33,642 bases of DNA from Blastocladiella britannica (lineage: Eukaryota > Blastocladiomycota > Blastocladiomycetes > Blastocladiales > Blastocladiaceae), in the NCBI GenBank assembly GCA_025349905.2, contig MU624620.1:1-33642 (forward strand), written 5' to 3'. This document shows positions 1-10,171 of the stretch, piece by piece. The notes beneath the pieces were generated by a model. It ran no database searches. It was not told the origin of the DNA and was given only the letters and a program-made list of their open reading frames with translations. A program made the translations under genes and the position numbers. Within the stretch, counting starts at the first letter, position 1; every line of letters starts with the position of its first letter.

Positions 1-3000
1 GGGACCGCGACAGTGCCCGGGCGGCAAATGGACATGGTGCCCTCGTCGAGGTCCAGCAGAACGGCGACCCAGTGCAGCTCGGGGCCGGCGTTGGGCTTGA
101 TATCGGGGACGGGGAGTCCATTGGTCTGTCGGGTGCGTTTTATAAAAAGATTAACGCACCATGCCCATCGCATACCACTCATGCTGCTCGCGCGCCTTTT
201 CTCCATCCACGCCGACCGGGAACTTGTTAATGTCGAACTTGCGCGTCGAGAACCCGGGAATCACGTAGAGCGTGCGGTCGGTGCGCAGCCAGTACCCGAT
301 CTTGCCGCGACCCGTCGCTCCGTGCGACGCGCGAGTCATGGCCACGGCCAATGAGCGGTTAAGGATCTAATGAATTTTTCCATGAGGATCGTTTTTTTTT
401 TCTGTGAACAAGGAAAATATGACAAACATACCCGATTGCCATACACGCCCGAGTAAAAGAGATCGGGGCTACTCGACTCGTTCCACTGCACGGGCGACAT
501 GGCGTCGCTGCCCTGCGCAATGCGGTGCATCTCAATGTACGCGGCCTCGCGCACGCCGGCCTTGATGAACGTCGTGAGCTGGTCAAAACGGTCGTTGCTC
601 ATGAACAGCAGGTTGGAGGCATACTCGAACCCGTCGCGCAGCTCCACGCGAATGTTGGGGTCCGACAGGGGTGCTATCCATTTCCATAAATGTAAAAGAT
701 GAGTCAAAAGAATTCAAAAGCGTAAAAGATTGAGATGCACCCAAGAACAAGAGCTGCAGGACCTGGTCAATCAGGGATACCCACGAAAACGACGAAATAC
801 CAATCATCATTGGAACGAGCGCCTTGATCATGCGCGCACGGTATTTGTCTAAATTATTCACAAGTGGATGAGCCCAGCCGAGAAAAAAAAAAACAAGAAA
901 AAAAAAACATACCGAAGCACATGAGCGTTTGCGCAGTCAACGCCGCGGGGTGAAGTGCGCCGAGAATCACATTCTTCTCCGTCTGCACGCCCGCCAGCTC
1001 AACATATTTGCCATAAAGGTCCGGATTGCCGGACTGCGCCTTGCCAGTGCGGTTGCTGAGGATCTGGGTGGCGTTGTTCATGTTGATCAAGCTGAACGCC
1101 TTGCCCTCCTCGTCCGTGACGAACGCCAGCACCAGCTCCTCGACAATCTCGGCCAGATCGTCCAGCGTCTCGCGGCACTCGGGCATTTCCTCGAGCATGC
1201 GCCGGGCACACGGATCCAGCCCAAACACGGCCGCATACACCATGACCGGCTGTGCGCGGTCAAACTTGGTCACGGTGCGCTCGAGATCGTCGTCGTCCGG
1301 CGTTTCGTTGCGGTACAGCGTGGACATGACTTGGCGCAGATCAGTGCGGGCGTCATCCAGGGCCATGCGCATCCGCGCAAACATCGGCACAACAGTCAGG
1401 CGCAAGTAATTGGGAGCAAGGTCCGGGGTGGCATCGGCAATCCCGCTGATGATCAGCGCCGCCGTCGAAGTCATGAGCAGCTCCGGGTACTCGATGATGA
1501 ACCGCTGCATGACGGTGGCGAGGTTGCCGTTGGCGTTGAACTTCATAAACTTGGCCATTGGGTCGCCCAAGCCCATGATTTCGCCCGGAATCGCGCCCAA
1601 GAGCTCGCAAATCTGGGTGCCGTCCTCGGGCCAGTCCTCGTCGTTGACCAGCACTTGCAGACGGTCAATCATGTCCTGGGTGCGGTCCAGATCGGGGTAG
1701 TGGAACTCGAGCAGGGTCGTGCACTGCTGCTCAGTCTTTTCGATGGAGGCGCGAAGGAGCTGGTCCTTGAACTCGGGAATACCATGCAAGATCTCCGTGA
1801 GCTTGGCTGTTGTTTGTTCGTCAATTTTTCAAATTTCTCCGGAATATAACGTGTGAAAGAGAACGTACCATCACGGCCAGCAGACGCAAAGAAATCCGAC
1901 ATGAAAGAAATCGTCTCGCTCTTTTCGCGCAGCTGCGGGCGAAGAGCCAACGCAAAGGACGGCGAGGCGACCGCGCGATTGGCAAAAGTGCCGTCAAACG
2001 CATGCGCCATGACCAGGACGCGGACAGCGCGCTCCATGTCGAGATCGGGCGACCAGGCAGTGAACACGCGCGACAGGAACCCGTCGAGGTCCTTGGAAAC
2101 GAAATCGACCCACTCGCGACCAAAGCGGAACGCGGCAAACTCGAGGATCACCACGCCGAGGTTTCTCAGCAGCGCTTTTTTTTTTTTTCATGTACAAGTT
2201 TTTTTCAGTCATGTGGGATTAAGAAGAAGAAAGGTGTATAATGACATACCAGAAGATTCGCGCACAAGGAGCGCGTCGGCAGTGCGCATGAGCTGCTCCA
2301 ACGTGAGTCCAAGCCGGTCCATGGCCACTTTCCACGCGTCAAACGGCATGTGCGACGCGCACTTGGTCACCAACTTGGCCATCATCAGCTGCGCCGGCGT
2401 CGGGTCAGCGGTATCGCCTAGAGTGACCAGGGCGGTCAGAAGCTGATCAAACACGCCCTCGTCGCCCTCCAAATCAGCGTCCGTGGTCAGCTCGTGCGAG
2501 GCATTCTGCTCCACGATCGTCAGAATGTGGTGGACAAAGTCGGTCGACACCTCGCCCGCTGGGGTCAGGGCAATATGGAAGATACGGCGAAGCGGCACAG
2601 GGGGAAGCATGCACACGGCGGCAACTAAATGTGGTTTATGTCATTTCCTTTCCATGATTCAAAGTAAAGGACTTGACGGTACGCACACTCGTATTCAGTG
2701 ACAAAGTTGGCCAGTGCTTCGGAAACCTTGAGCTGCGAGGCGTTTATCTCTGATCCGGTGACAGCGGTGCCGCAGATGAGCTCGAGCAGCGGCGCGAGTG
2801 TTTCGCCTATTTTTCATTTTTAAATTTTTGTGAGCGTCATAAGAATGGATCAAAAATAGTACTTCTGCGTACGGGCTGGCTGCTCGTTGAACTCCTCAAT
2901 CAATCTAATTTATATGGTCAGTGTGGCTCCAAGTTGCAAAAGCAGGAATGTGGAATGCGGCAGTACTTTTCAACATCGACCTCGCCCTTGGTCGCGGAAC

Positions 3001-3176
3001 GTTTGCCGCTCGTCGCTGGCAAACAATATCTGTCAGTTCAATATCTTTGAAAGACAAGTACAAAAGACGCGTGTACCAGTTGCATTGCCGGACTTGGTCC
3101 AGATATAGGCGGCTGCGGACAACACAGCCAAGGTGGTCAGGGTCGCCAGCACGGAGCGCGGGACTTCGTGTATCAT
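1..3176 (-). CDS. Hypothetical intron-rich protein with N-terminal membrane segment (3' end beyond window)
   Basis: I do not recognise the family. The model reads downward from ATG at 3176: exons 3176-3077, 3029-2981, 2904-2873, 2806-2687, 2624-2250, 2174-1869, 1806-913, 848-741, 673-432, 366-160 and 125 to the edge, about 852 residues so far. All junction phases agree (total 2433 nt before the last exon). Introns are 34-76 nt. Residues about 8-25 form one hydrophobic helix (VLATLTTLAVLSAAAYIW), suggesting a signal anchor. The remainder looks largely alpha-helical and HEAT/ARM-like, with many acidic and leucine residues, but no catalytic motif is visible. Exons 2 and 3 are tiny and their edges are the least certain; exon 2 may start at 3044 instead. 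The last intron is only 34 nt; if it is not spliced the protein ends at TAA 151-153. The start lies about 240 nt downstream of the Fanzor relic on the same strand. Confidence 0.7.
126..159 (-). other. 34-nt candidate intron with hairpin
   Basis: The proposed last intron of the leftmost gene has GT...CAG ends and is phase 0. It is half the usual length here. On the + strand GGTGCGTT (132-139) is perfectly complementary to AACGCACC (153-160), so the intron can fold into an 8-bp stem with a 13-nt loop. Without splicing the frame hits TAA at 151-153. The downstream frame remains open and codon-like to the window edge, which favours splicing. A terminal stop with a 3' hairpin is the alternative. 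Confidence 0.45.
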
Positions 3177-3418
3177 TTACTTTAAAATTTTTTTTTTTCA
3201 GTGAAAGGGAGTGGAGTGACGCACATCTGATTCAAAAATCCACCGGAGAAGCTGAAACTCGTGATCTCGACCCTGCACTTAAACATGCACCCCAAAAGGA
3301 AAGGCCTAATCGAGAAAGGGTGGGAGTGAACCCAAATAAAAAGGGGGGGGGAAGACGAAACTGCCTCGGTGTAAAAGAAATGGAAAAAAAAAACAAGGAA
3401 AAAAAGAGAAAAAAAACC
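3177..3418. other. Spacer between hypothetical gene and Fanzor relic
   Basis: No gene recognised. On the minus strand the relic's TAA (3419-3421) is followed by T-rich tracts and a C9 run near 3343-3351. A GTAAGG donor-like site overlaps the stop and an acceptor-like CAG lies about 63 nt on, so a further 3' exon of about 43 codons is possible but has no recognisable content. If the relic ever carried a guide RNA overlapping its 3' end, as TnpB and Fanzor loci do, it would lie here. Nothing in the sequence shows such an RNA directly. Confidence 0.3.
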
Positions 3419-4466
3419 TTACGGCGTCACCACGGCCGCCTCAGTCGGGGCCACCACAGCCGCGTTGGCGTTGACCCTGATCTTTGCCTCGACCGCTACC
3501 GCCGCCGCACCAAGAGGGCGCAACATCACCGCCGGCACGTTCACCAACTTGCCCGCATCGTGCATTTGGCGGACATGCCTCAGCGCATGCCCCGGCCCGC
3601 ATCCCTCGCCAACTGCCACCGCCTCCTCCATCATGCGGGTCCACCAGTCCGGCAGCAACCAACACCACATCATTTCCGCCTCGGTCGCGGCTTTGCCTCT
3701 GGCAAGCAGCCCATTGACCTGCTTGAACTCGCCGATCATCGCCGACCACTGCTGATCGTGGTGCTCGCGGAACACGGCGAGCTTGGCGAGGAGGTCACTG
3801 CACTTGGCAATGACAGGGCCTTGGCGAGACCAGCCTGCGTGCGCGTCTTGGGGCAGCACGGCATGGCCTTCCAGTCGATGCGGGGCCGCCGGATGGCGCA
3901 CCACTCCATCTTGCCAGAGATCGGGGCGGGTGGCTTCTTGGTGCGCGAGAACGGGTCCGGCCGCGCGCCGCCAAAGCATTCCATGTGCAGGAAGAGACCA
4001 ATCATGTTGCGAGTGGCATTCGCATCACGATCGATCACAAACTTGCACACCCGACAGGCGCGCGTCCCCCACAGCTTGCCCGGCACGGTAACATCCACAG
4101 CAGAGCTTGGACGTCCGGTACTCGTCCATCCGGACGACCGTGTACCCGCGGCGGAGGCACTTGAGCTCAAACCAGCCCACCGCCGCCGGCGCAAATCCGC
4201 GAAGCGTCGCAAACCGACCCGAGTCACCCGTCACGACGATCACGCCGGCGCGCTCGCATGGCGTCTGGCACTCTGGCGCAAGGCTCCGCACAAATTCTTC
4301 CTGGAACTGCTCCTTCTGGACCTCGTTGTGGCGCTTGATGCGCGCTTGGATCAGAGCATGATAGAACTTGGACAGAGCCTCGCCATGTTCTCGCCGGTAC
4401 GTGACGCGCTCGATGATGGCATCCATGGTCGGGACCAGGAGTGACGGCATGTTGTTGTAAGAAATC
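3419..4466 (-). pseudogene. Fanzor/TnpB-like RNA-guided nuclease, C-terminal relic with frame changes
   Basis: Fanzors are eukaryotic TnpB relatives: RuvC nucleases guided by an RNA. Three signatures are visible in order on the minus strand. First, MDEYRTSK followed by the cysteine pair CCGC (4129-4091). Second, the other zinc-ribbon pair, CRVC (4056-4045). Third, the RuvC-III motif IDRDANATRN starting near 4035, then a GGARPDPF tail. Upstream, GVIVVTGDSGRF resembles the Fanzor/TnpB stretch before the ribbon. The two cysteine pairs are in different frames: 34 nt, not a multiple of 3, separate them, with no room for an intron, and the first frame stops at 4025-4027. A second change near 3990-3800 would return to the original frame, which then runs to TAA at 3419-3421. 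The N-terminal half, including RuvC-I, is missing; only about 430 nt separate this from the symporter stop. An acceptor-like TAG at 4467-4469 allows an upstream exon, but none is recognisable. Probably a decayed copy; sequencing indels could instead explain the shifts. Confidence 0.7.
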
Positions 4467-4895
4467 TATTAGAAATATTGGATCCGAGCGCTGGAGCTGG
4501 AAAGCTGGGTTGGCGAAATGACTTTGGTAACCTGGCCTGGATATCCATTGGGTACCGCGGGGCCGAGGAAAGATCATGGAAGGACTGGCTGGAATATCGA
4601 CGAGAAAACCGGACTGGTTTGATGTTGGTAAGAAGGTGGAAGGATTGGGACACGGGAATTCCATCCAAAGTAAATCGCTCTCCGATTTCCATGGCAGGCC
4701 AGCTTGAAATTCCATCTCCAAAACCGTGTTCAGTGCGCAGCCGTCTGCGTCAAGTCCGGCGATCCCTGCTAAAGCGTCACACCCAAACAAATCCGAGCAC
4801 CGCTGACAGCGAGCCTACCGCCGCCGCCAAGGAACGACGAAGAACGCCCTACTCATATAGGTGGGCATCAATGGGAAATACATTTGTTGTTTTCA
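4467..4895. other. 429-nt gap without a recognisable gene
   Basis: The gap lies between the symporter stop and the Fanzor relic. Minus-strand frames are partly open (one from 4790 downward) but have weak codon bias and no family motifs. It could hold the degraded N-terminal part of the Fanzor. No terminal inverted repeat, target-site duplication, tRNA or structured RNA was seen by eye. Confidence 0.4.
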
Positions 4896-6676
4896 CTACT
4901 TTTTAGCATCATCCTCGCAGTCGCGAACAAGCGTCTCGGCCTCGGCCTTCCCCGTCTCCTCGGCCTGCATGCGCTCCAGGACCGCGCGCATGTCGTCCGT
5001 GTACCCCTGTCCCTTCCACCCAAACACCTTTTCCGCCACCACCGCCACCGTCGTCCACGCCACCAGCGCGATCATGGACGCAAAGAACGGGACCAGGAAC
5101 GCCCACAGGTCGTAGTTGTTGGACCACCAGGCCCACACGAACCCGTCCCCGAAATTGCCCTGCGTGATCCACCCGTACACCACCAGCGACAGCATGGCGG
5201 CAATCGACGCAAACATCATCGTGTAACCCGAAATGTACTTGCGGTCCGGGTCGGCCAGACCTGAGATGAGGGGAACAAACGAGGCGGTGGCCAGCAGGTT
5301 GGTGATCAGGAACAGGTTCAGGGCTGGGAGCGTAAAGAACCCGACCACCATGAGCGGCACGTTGAGCAAAAACACCATGAACCGCGTCACCTTTAGCTCG
5401 GACTTGCGGAAAAAGTTGGCAGTGATGGTCGCCGTCAGCGCGTTCTGGATTGAGTCCACTGCCGACTATTTTTTTTTTTTTTTTGAAGGTGAGTATATCT
5501 GGTCCAAGGGCGATCAATAATATAAACAAGAGTACGATACCATGTTGAGCGTGACCGTCAGCAGAATCACGGCCATGCCGATCCACGAGTACTGCTTGTC
5601 GCCGAGCAAGTAGAACATGAACAGGTTCGCCATGCCGAGGTCCGTCCCGTCGCCAGCCACGGGCAGGTACGGGTTGTAAGCCCACACCGCCAGCAGGCCC
5701 GTGACGCCGTAAATCGCCATGACGACCATCAGCATGATCCCGCCAAAGACCGATCCCTTGAGGAGTGCGCGCGGCGACTCGGCCGCCCACACGCGCTGCC
5801 AGTTGGCCTCGGAGAAGAACGTGGAAGCGATCATCGACAGTGGAAGGGTCACGAGCGTGGACCATCCGTACGACGTGGCGCCCAGTGTTTCCCATGGGAA
5901 CGGCGGCAGCGGCTCGGCCGGAAACGTCGCCAGCAGGTACACCACCAGCACACCGGATAACAGCACTGCGGCCACGCCCTGCAGCTGGTCGGTGACGATG
6001 GAGATCAGCAGCCCGCCGTACGCCGTGTACCCAGCGGTGATGAGCGAGACCATCACGATGATCGGGTACTGCGACGAGTGCACAAACGACTTGAAGATCG
6101 ACCCGACCGTCGAGTACTCGGAAATGACAAACATGGACATGTTGATGATGGTGAGCGTGGCCACAAACAGTTGCGCGGGGCGTCCTGTTCCATGATATGG
6201 TTAGTGTGCGAGGAGAACCAAACCAATACAAGGCCAATAAGTATTATACCATAGCGCCAGTGCACATAGTCGCTGAGCGAGAGCGGGCGCGGAAGCACGC
6301 GCTGAATGAGCGACCCCGCAAACGACACGAGCATAATCGGAATGCCAGTTGAAACTGCGTACGAAATGACGCCGAGGATCCCTCCCGTGGCAGCAAAGTT
6401 GGGGGTGGTGGAGATGGCCCAGGCGCCTAGCGCGCCGGCAAAGAACGACCAGCCAATGCGGTACCACGGCTGCGATCCACGTGCCGTGAGAAACGTGTCG
6501 GTGTTGAACGCATCATGGCGCAGGTGCCGCCAGGTCAGGAACACGGCCGCGCCCGCGAATGCCAGAAGGGTAAGCGTGGACAGAATCCAAGTCACGGTGA
6601 TGAACGAGGCCGGAGGCACCATCAGCTGCACAGGTGCCAGCGATGGCATGGGGGCAGCAGCAGCGGCGTCGACCAT
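4896..6676 (-). CDS. Sodium:solute symporter (SSF) family transporter
   Basis: An integral membrane protein of the sodium:solute symporter superfamily, predicted to couple uptake of a small solute to an ion gradient. Exons 6676-6250, 6184-5541 and 5465-4896 give 546 residues; introns are 65 and 75 nt, the second with a long A run before its acceptor. About 12-13 hydrophobic helices are visible. Diagnostic stretches are HWRYGRPAQLF at the first junction, the SSF core GYTAYGGLLISIVTDQLQG, and SEANWQRVWAAES. The C-terminus is a short acidic cytosolic tail ending DDAKK. The start is the ATG giving MVDAAAAAP; a run of small residues precedes the first helix. Fungal DUR3 urea transporters belong to the same superfamily but are clearly longer, so DUR3 is not assigned. 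The substrate cannot be told from sequence. The gene stands alone, with a 284-nt gap to the next gene upstream. Confidence 0.88.
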
Positions 6677-6960
6677 GTGTTTTTGTTTATATTTGTTTTG
6701 CAAAGAGCGTTAAATTCTGTCCACTGGATGTCGGACAAGAAATGCGGAAGAAAAAAAAAGCTGACCAGCGCAAGGGAGCCACGCCCGTATTTATACGTTT
6801 CCCGACGAAAACGGAAACGGAGCACTCTCGGGAATCCCTGTGAGCGGGTTGCCGCCTGTGCGCCTGCATTAGCGTGGTTTCGGGAGCGCTGGGTTCGACT
6901 TGCATGTTTCAAAAAATATTGGCAAGTGATTAGCGACTTTTCATAAACGCACGCATGGTA

Positions 6961-8485
6961 TTACGAGTCATCGTCGAAAAGACCGCCACCCATCGTCCCG
7001 TCCGACGCCGATGAAAACTGCGGCATGCCATCGTCGTACGTCGCGGCGTCGGCCGTGTACGCGCCGCTGGCCGAGTACCCGTCATAAGTCGCGGTGCCGT
7101 CCATGGCGGCGGTGACATGCTGGTCCCACGGTTCGGGCCCCATCGGCGTCGCGGTAAACATGCCCGCGCCCGCAACGCTTGCCATGCCGTCGCCGTACGA
7201 GTTCTCGCCCGCATACGTCGCCACCATCGGGTCGCCGCCGGGCAGGTACCCGGGGCCAGCAAACGGCATCGTCGACGTGTCGTACGATCCGCCCACGGCC
7301 GTCGGGTCGTACGGCGCATACGACGAGTCTGAGGTCGCTGGCGGGGTCGTGTTATAGGGCGAGGGCGTAGTTGTGTCGTACGACGTGGTACCCGGGACGG
7401 CATTGGGATCGTACGGCGCATAGTAATCGGTCGTGGTCGGCTGCGTCACGGGTGTCGGCACATAGTAATCCGTCGTGACCGACTGCGGTGCTTGCGGCGG
7501 TGCGTACCCAGATGAATCGGGACCATACGATGCAGTGGGAGCTGCCGGCACTGTTCCCGGTTGGGGCAAGGCCGACGGGGCCGGGACGGCATGGTAGCCG
7601 CCGCCATGCATGCCGCCGCTAGCGGAGCCCGACCCAAAGAAGCTGCCGCCACCTCCGCCATCACCACCGCCGCCGCCGCCATTGCCTCCACCCTGGGGAC
7701 GGCCCGGGGGACCATCACCACCGCCACCGCCAAAGAGCCCGCCACCTCCACCACCACCAAAGGACGGACCATCCGAGTCAGGGCGCTTCTGCGGGTGTGG
7801 CTGGTCGTACGGGTGCCCGTATGGGTAGTAATGCGCGCTTCCGCTACTGTAGGGCCGGTGGTGGTGGCAGTGGCCGTGGCAGTGACCGTTGCAGCTGGTG
7901 TTGGCGGCAACCACCACCACTGGTGTCACATGGGTCGTCTTGTGCGGCGCCTCGGGCTGCGGGGGGTACATGGGCTGCGCAGGATGCGGGTACATGGGTC
8001 CACCAGCAGGAGCAAGAGAAGGAGGACCGTTGTAAGGTGGCGGCGGGCCGCCGGTGGTCGGTGCAAGTCCGAGCGAGTTGCCTGGTGTCGGGACAAATTG
8101 GACGCCAAGACCACCGCCACCAGCGACGGGCGGGCGACCTGACAGCGACGGCGCCGAGACAGGTACAGGTACCGGGTCCATGTCCGTCGCCACTTGCGGC
8201 GGCAGATCGTGCGCGGCGTACGCGTAGTTGGGCACCACTGCAGGCGTGGTCATGGACCGCTGCACAAAATCGTCCCTATTAGCCAGAAATCCATTTGGTA
8301 CGTGCTAAAATGACAAGAAGGGAGCGCACCTGAGGCCCACCAACGGCCAATGCCAGGCCATGGTCGTCGTGCATGGACGCAAACCCGCGCCGGTTGCACT
8401 TGGCGCAAAACGAGATGGTGCACCGCGGGCAGTCATAGCGGTCGCCCACGATCGGGGACGCGTCGCAGCGATTGCAGGTGCTCAT
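6961..8485 (-). CDS. ZZ-type zinc-finger protein with long low-complexity Pro/Gly/Tyr/His tail
   Basis: Exon 1 (8485-8330) encodes 52 residues that form almost a whole ZZ zinc finger: CNRCDASPIVGDRYDCPRC, then FCAKCNRRG and a closing HDDHG. This matches the ZZ order of C-x2-C pairs, PI.G.RY.C..C and a terminal histidine pair. The intron (8329-8260) has a GTGCGC donor and GTGCAG acceptor; exon 2 is 8259-6961, giving 484 residues. The remainder is disordered and compositionally extreme: proline-rich blocks, a Cys/His cluster (NGHCHGHCHHH), a glycine tract of about 50 residues, and Tyr/Asp/Pro repeats including two copies of YAPYDP. ZZ fingers bind proteins, often modified N-termini or histone tails. 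The tail resembles condensate-forming or scaffold regions, but that is inference. No enzymatic domain is visible. An earlier AG close to 8270 would put exon 2 out of frame, which supports the chosen acceptor. Confidence 0.85.
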
Positions 8486-8613
8486 ATTTTATAATTTTTT
8501 AACGTTAACTCAAAGCTCAAAAGAGAGCGGACACGCAAAGTTGATGCATGTGCCCGGAGCTTTATATATGACAAAAGGGCGAATGACGGTATTGAAAGGA
8601 GTCACAATTCCAT

Positions 8614-10117
8614 TCACAAGTGCACCCGCATGGCCGACCCGGGCGCCACTTCGGCCGGGCAGTACGGGCACTTGAACCGGCGCACGCCCCCACTGCTCAG
8701 CCGCTTGAGACTCTCGTTGCAGATAGTGTGCCCGCACGGCAGCATCATGGGCGGGTTCTGCTCGGTCCCTTGCTCGCGCGACACCGGGCACGCAAAGATC
8801 GAGTGGTATTGATGCCGCGCCAGCATCGGCACCTCCACCGGCAGCTCGTGCACCGCCGACCACTCGTTCTTGGTGTCCTTCATAATCGCCGCCATCTTGG
8901 AGATGATGGGCAGCGCCGTGGTCCCGACCTGCACTGTCGTCAGTAGCGGCGAGTCGGGCGACAGGCCCAGTAACGTGCAGAAATCGCGCGCAAATTGCCG
9001 CTCTAGCGCTGTCGCTGACGACGCGGTCAGCGCGGCCGAGTCGGCATACCGGGGTGGCAGGGACTTGCCCGGCACCGCGTACAGGATGGCTGCCATGAGC
9101 TTTTGGATCACTGTTGACTTGTGGTTTGTATGAATTGTCTCCACCAATGAAAAACGACAAAAAGAAAAAAAGATGAAAAGTACCAGGGGCGTTCTCGGGA
9201 AAGGCGCTAAAGTTGGTGCGTGCATAGTCCAGGGCCGCCTTGAGTGCTTGCGGATTTGTACTGGCCCTTGACAACAGCTGCAAGTACATGACGCGATGCA
9301 AGTCAAACTCAAGGGTGGAATCGATCCGCCGCAACTCGAACCGCTTTTCCTGCGCCCATCTGTTGTAATTTTAAAATGGTGTGGTCAGTTGTTGAAAATA
9401 ATGCATCAAAGGTATGGGAGATCGTACGCAATCACTGGGGCCAAGTCCCAGGCGCGAATGCAGTGGACGAGATGATGCAGATCATTGAATTGCGCGTCGG
9501 CGGTTTCGAGCGAATTCAATCCGGCCTCCTGTTGAATTCATTATCAGCAATCGAAGTGAAATGAATATCGAGGATCGTACGCGCTGAAAGACGCGTGCAA
9601 GCTCTTCGTTACCTTGGCGCACAAAGTGCTGGCCCAAGATCACGCGAAGAGTTTCTTGCTTTTGCTCAAACGCGTGCGGATTCCATTCAGATTCGACGGC
9701 CGCAGTGCCAAATTTCTTTTTTTTTTCATTGCGATATTTCAAGTGAGTGCATACCATGGACGCGCAGATCGCATAATGTATAATACCTTGTCAATGGCCT
9801 TGGAACACTTTCCCAGGACAGTGGCCGCATCCTTGGCCGAGTCAATGATGGATGCGGTCTTGGCCTTGACGAGAGCAGCCGTCCCGAACAGAACCTTTTT
9901 GCGCTTCTCGGGCTCTGTGCAAAAATAACAAGGGCATCAGGACCGACCAATCATTCATTTGGAAGAATTTGTGGATTGGGACCAAACCAAGAGGCTCGAG
10001 ATCGCGGCGCGTGGACCGCAGCAGTGCCATCAGATCGTCCAGGGCGGCGGCCGTCTCAGTAGCGCGCGAGGGCACGCGGTCCGCAAACTTGTCGAATTCG
10101 GGCGTGATGGCGTCCAT
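8614..10117 (-). CDS. RMD5: GID/CTLH complex E3 ubiquitin ligase subunit Rmd5/Gid2 (RMND5 homologue)
   Basis: RING-type subunit of the GID/CTLH ubiquitin ligase, which in yeast marks gluconeogenic enzymes for degradation. Exons 10117-9988, 9914-9787, 9715-9581, 9528-9428, 9359-9184 and 9110-8614 give 388 residues, almost the same as human RMND5A. Domain order: a helical N-terminus; a LisH-like motif near 110-135 (ILGQHFVRQGNEELARVFQR then EAG); a CTLH segment around 145-205 (WDLAPVIAWAQEKRFEL, then LEFDLHRVMYLQLL); a CRA-like region; and the degenerate RING from about 331 (ACPVSREQGTEQNPPMM, LPCGHTICNESL, FKCPYCPAE). The last is diagnostic for the family. Two junctions are supported by conservation, since GC|A TGG restores the IAWA core and CAG|TG restores the VIQKLM start. 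Divergently transcribed from the ZIP gene over only 54 bp. Confidence 0.95.
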
Positions 10118-10171
10118 TCAAAAAAATCTTCTTTTTGCTGTGATTGCTGTGAAGAGAAATCTACGAAAAAA
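10118..10171. promoter_or_regulatory. 54-bp divergent intergenic region between RMD5 and the ZIP transporter
   Basis: The start codons of RMD5 (minus, 10117) and the zinc transporter (plus, 10172) are 54 bp apart. The segment must hold both 5' leaders, or transcription must start inside the opposite gene. It is rich in A and T runs, with a TGCTGTGATTGCTGTGA direct repeat of TGCTGTGA-like units. No clear TATA box is seen. Confidence 0.6.

Noticed and set aside
929..1849. 306-codon plus-strand ORF
   Set aside because: Complement of the large 894-nt exon of the leftmost gene, whose frame joins cleanly to neighbouring exons at consistent phases.
2921..4444. 507-codon plus-strand ORF (Arg/His-rich)
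   Set aside because: It is antisense to the Fanzor relic and the first exons of the hypothetical gene; composition is that of a GC-rich shadow frame and no family motifs are present.
4467..4895. Missing N-terminal half of the Fanzor, including an LDADG stretch near 4745 as RuvC-I
   Set aside because: The stretch lacks the D-P-G context and strong codon bias; a single weak resemblance is not enough to extend the gene.
7446..8142. Overlapping ORFs on both strands within the ZZ protein tail
   Set aside because: Repetitive GC-rich sequence leaves all frames open; only the frame continuous with the ZZ exon has a conserved domain.
9959..10171. 71-residue N-terminal extension of the ZIP protein
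   Set aside because: It would be antisense to RMD5 exon 1 and would bury a clear signal peptide beginning at 10172.
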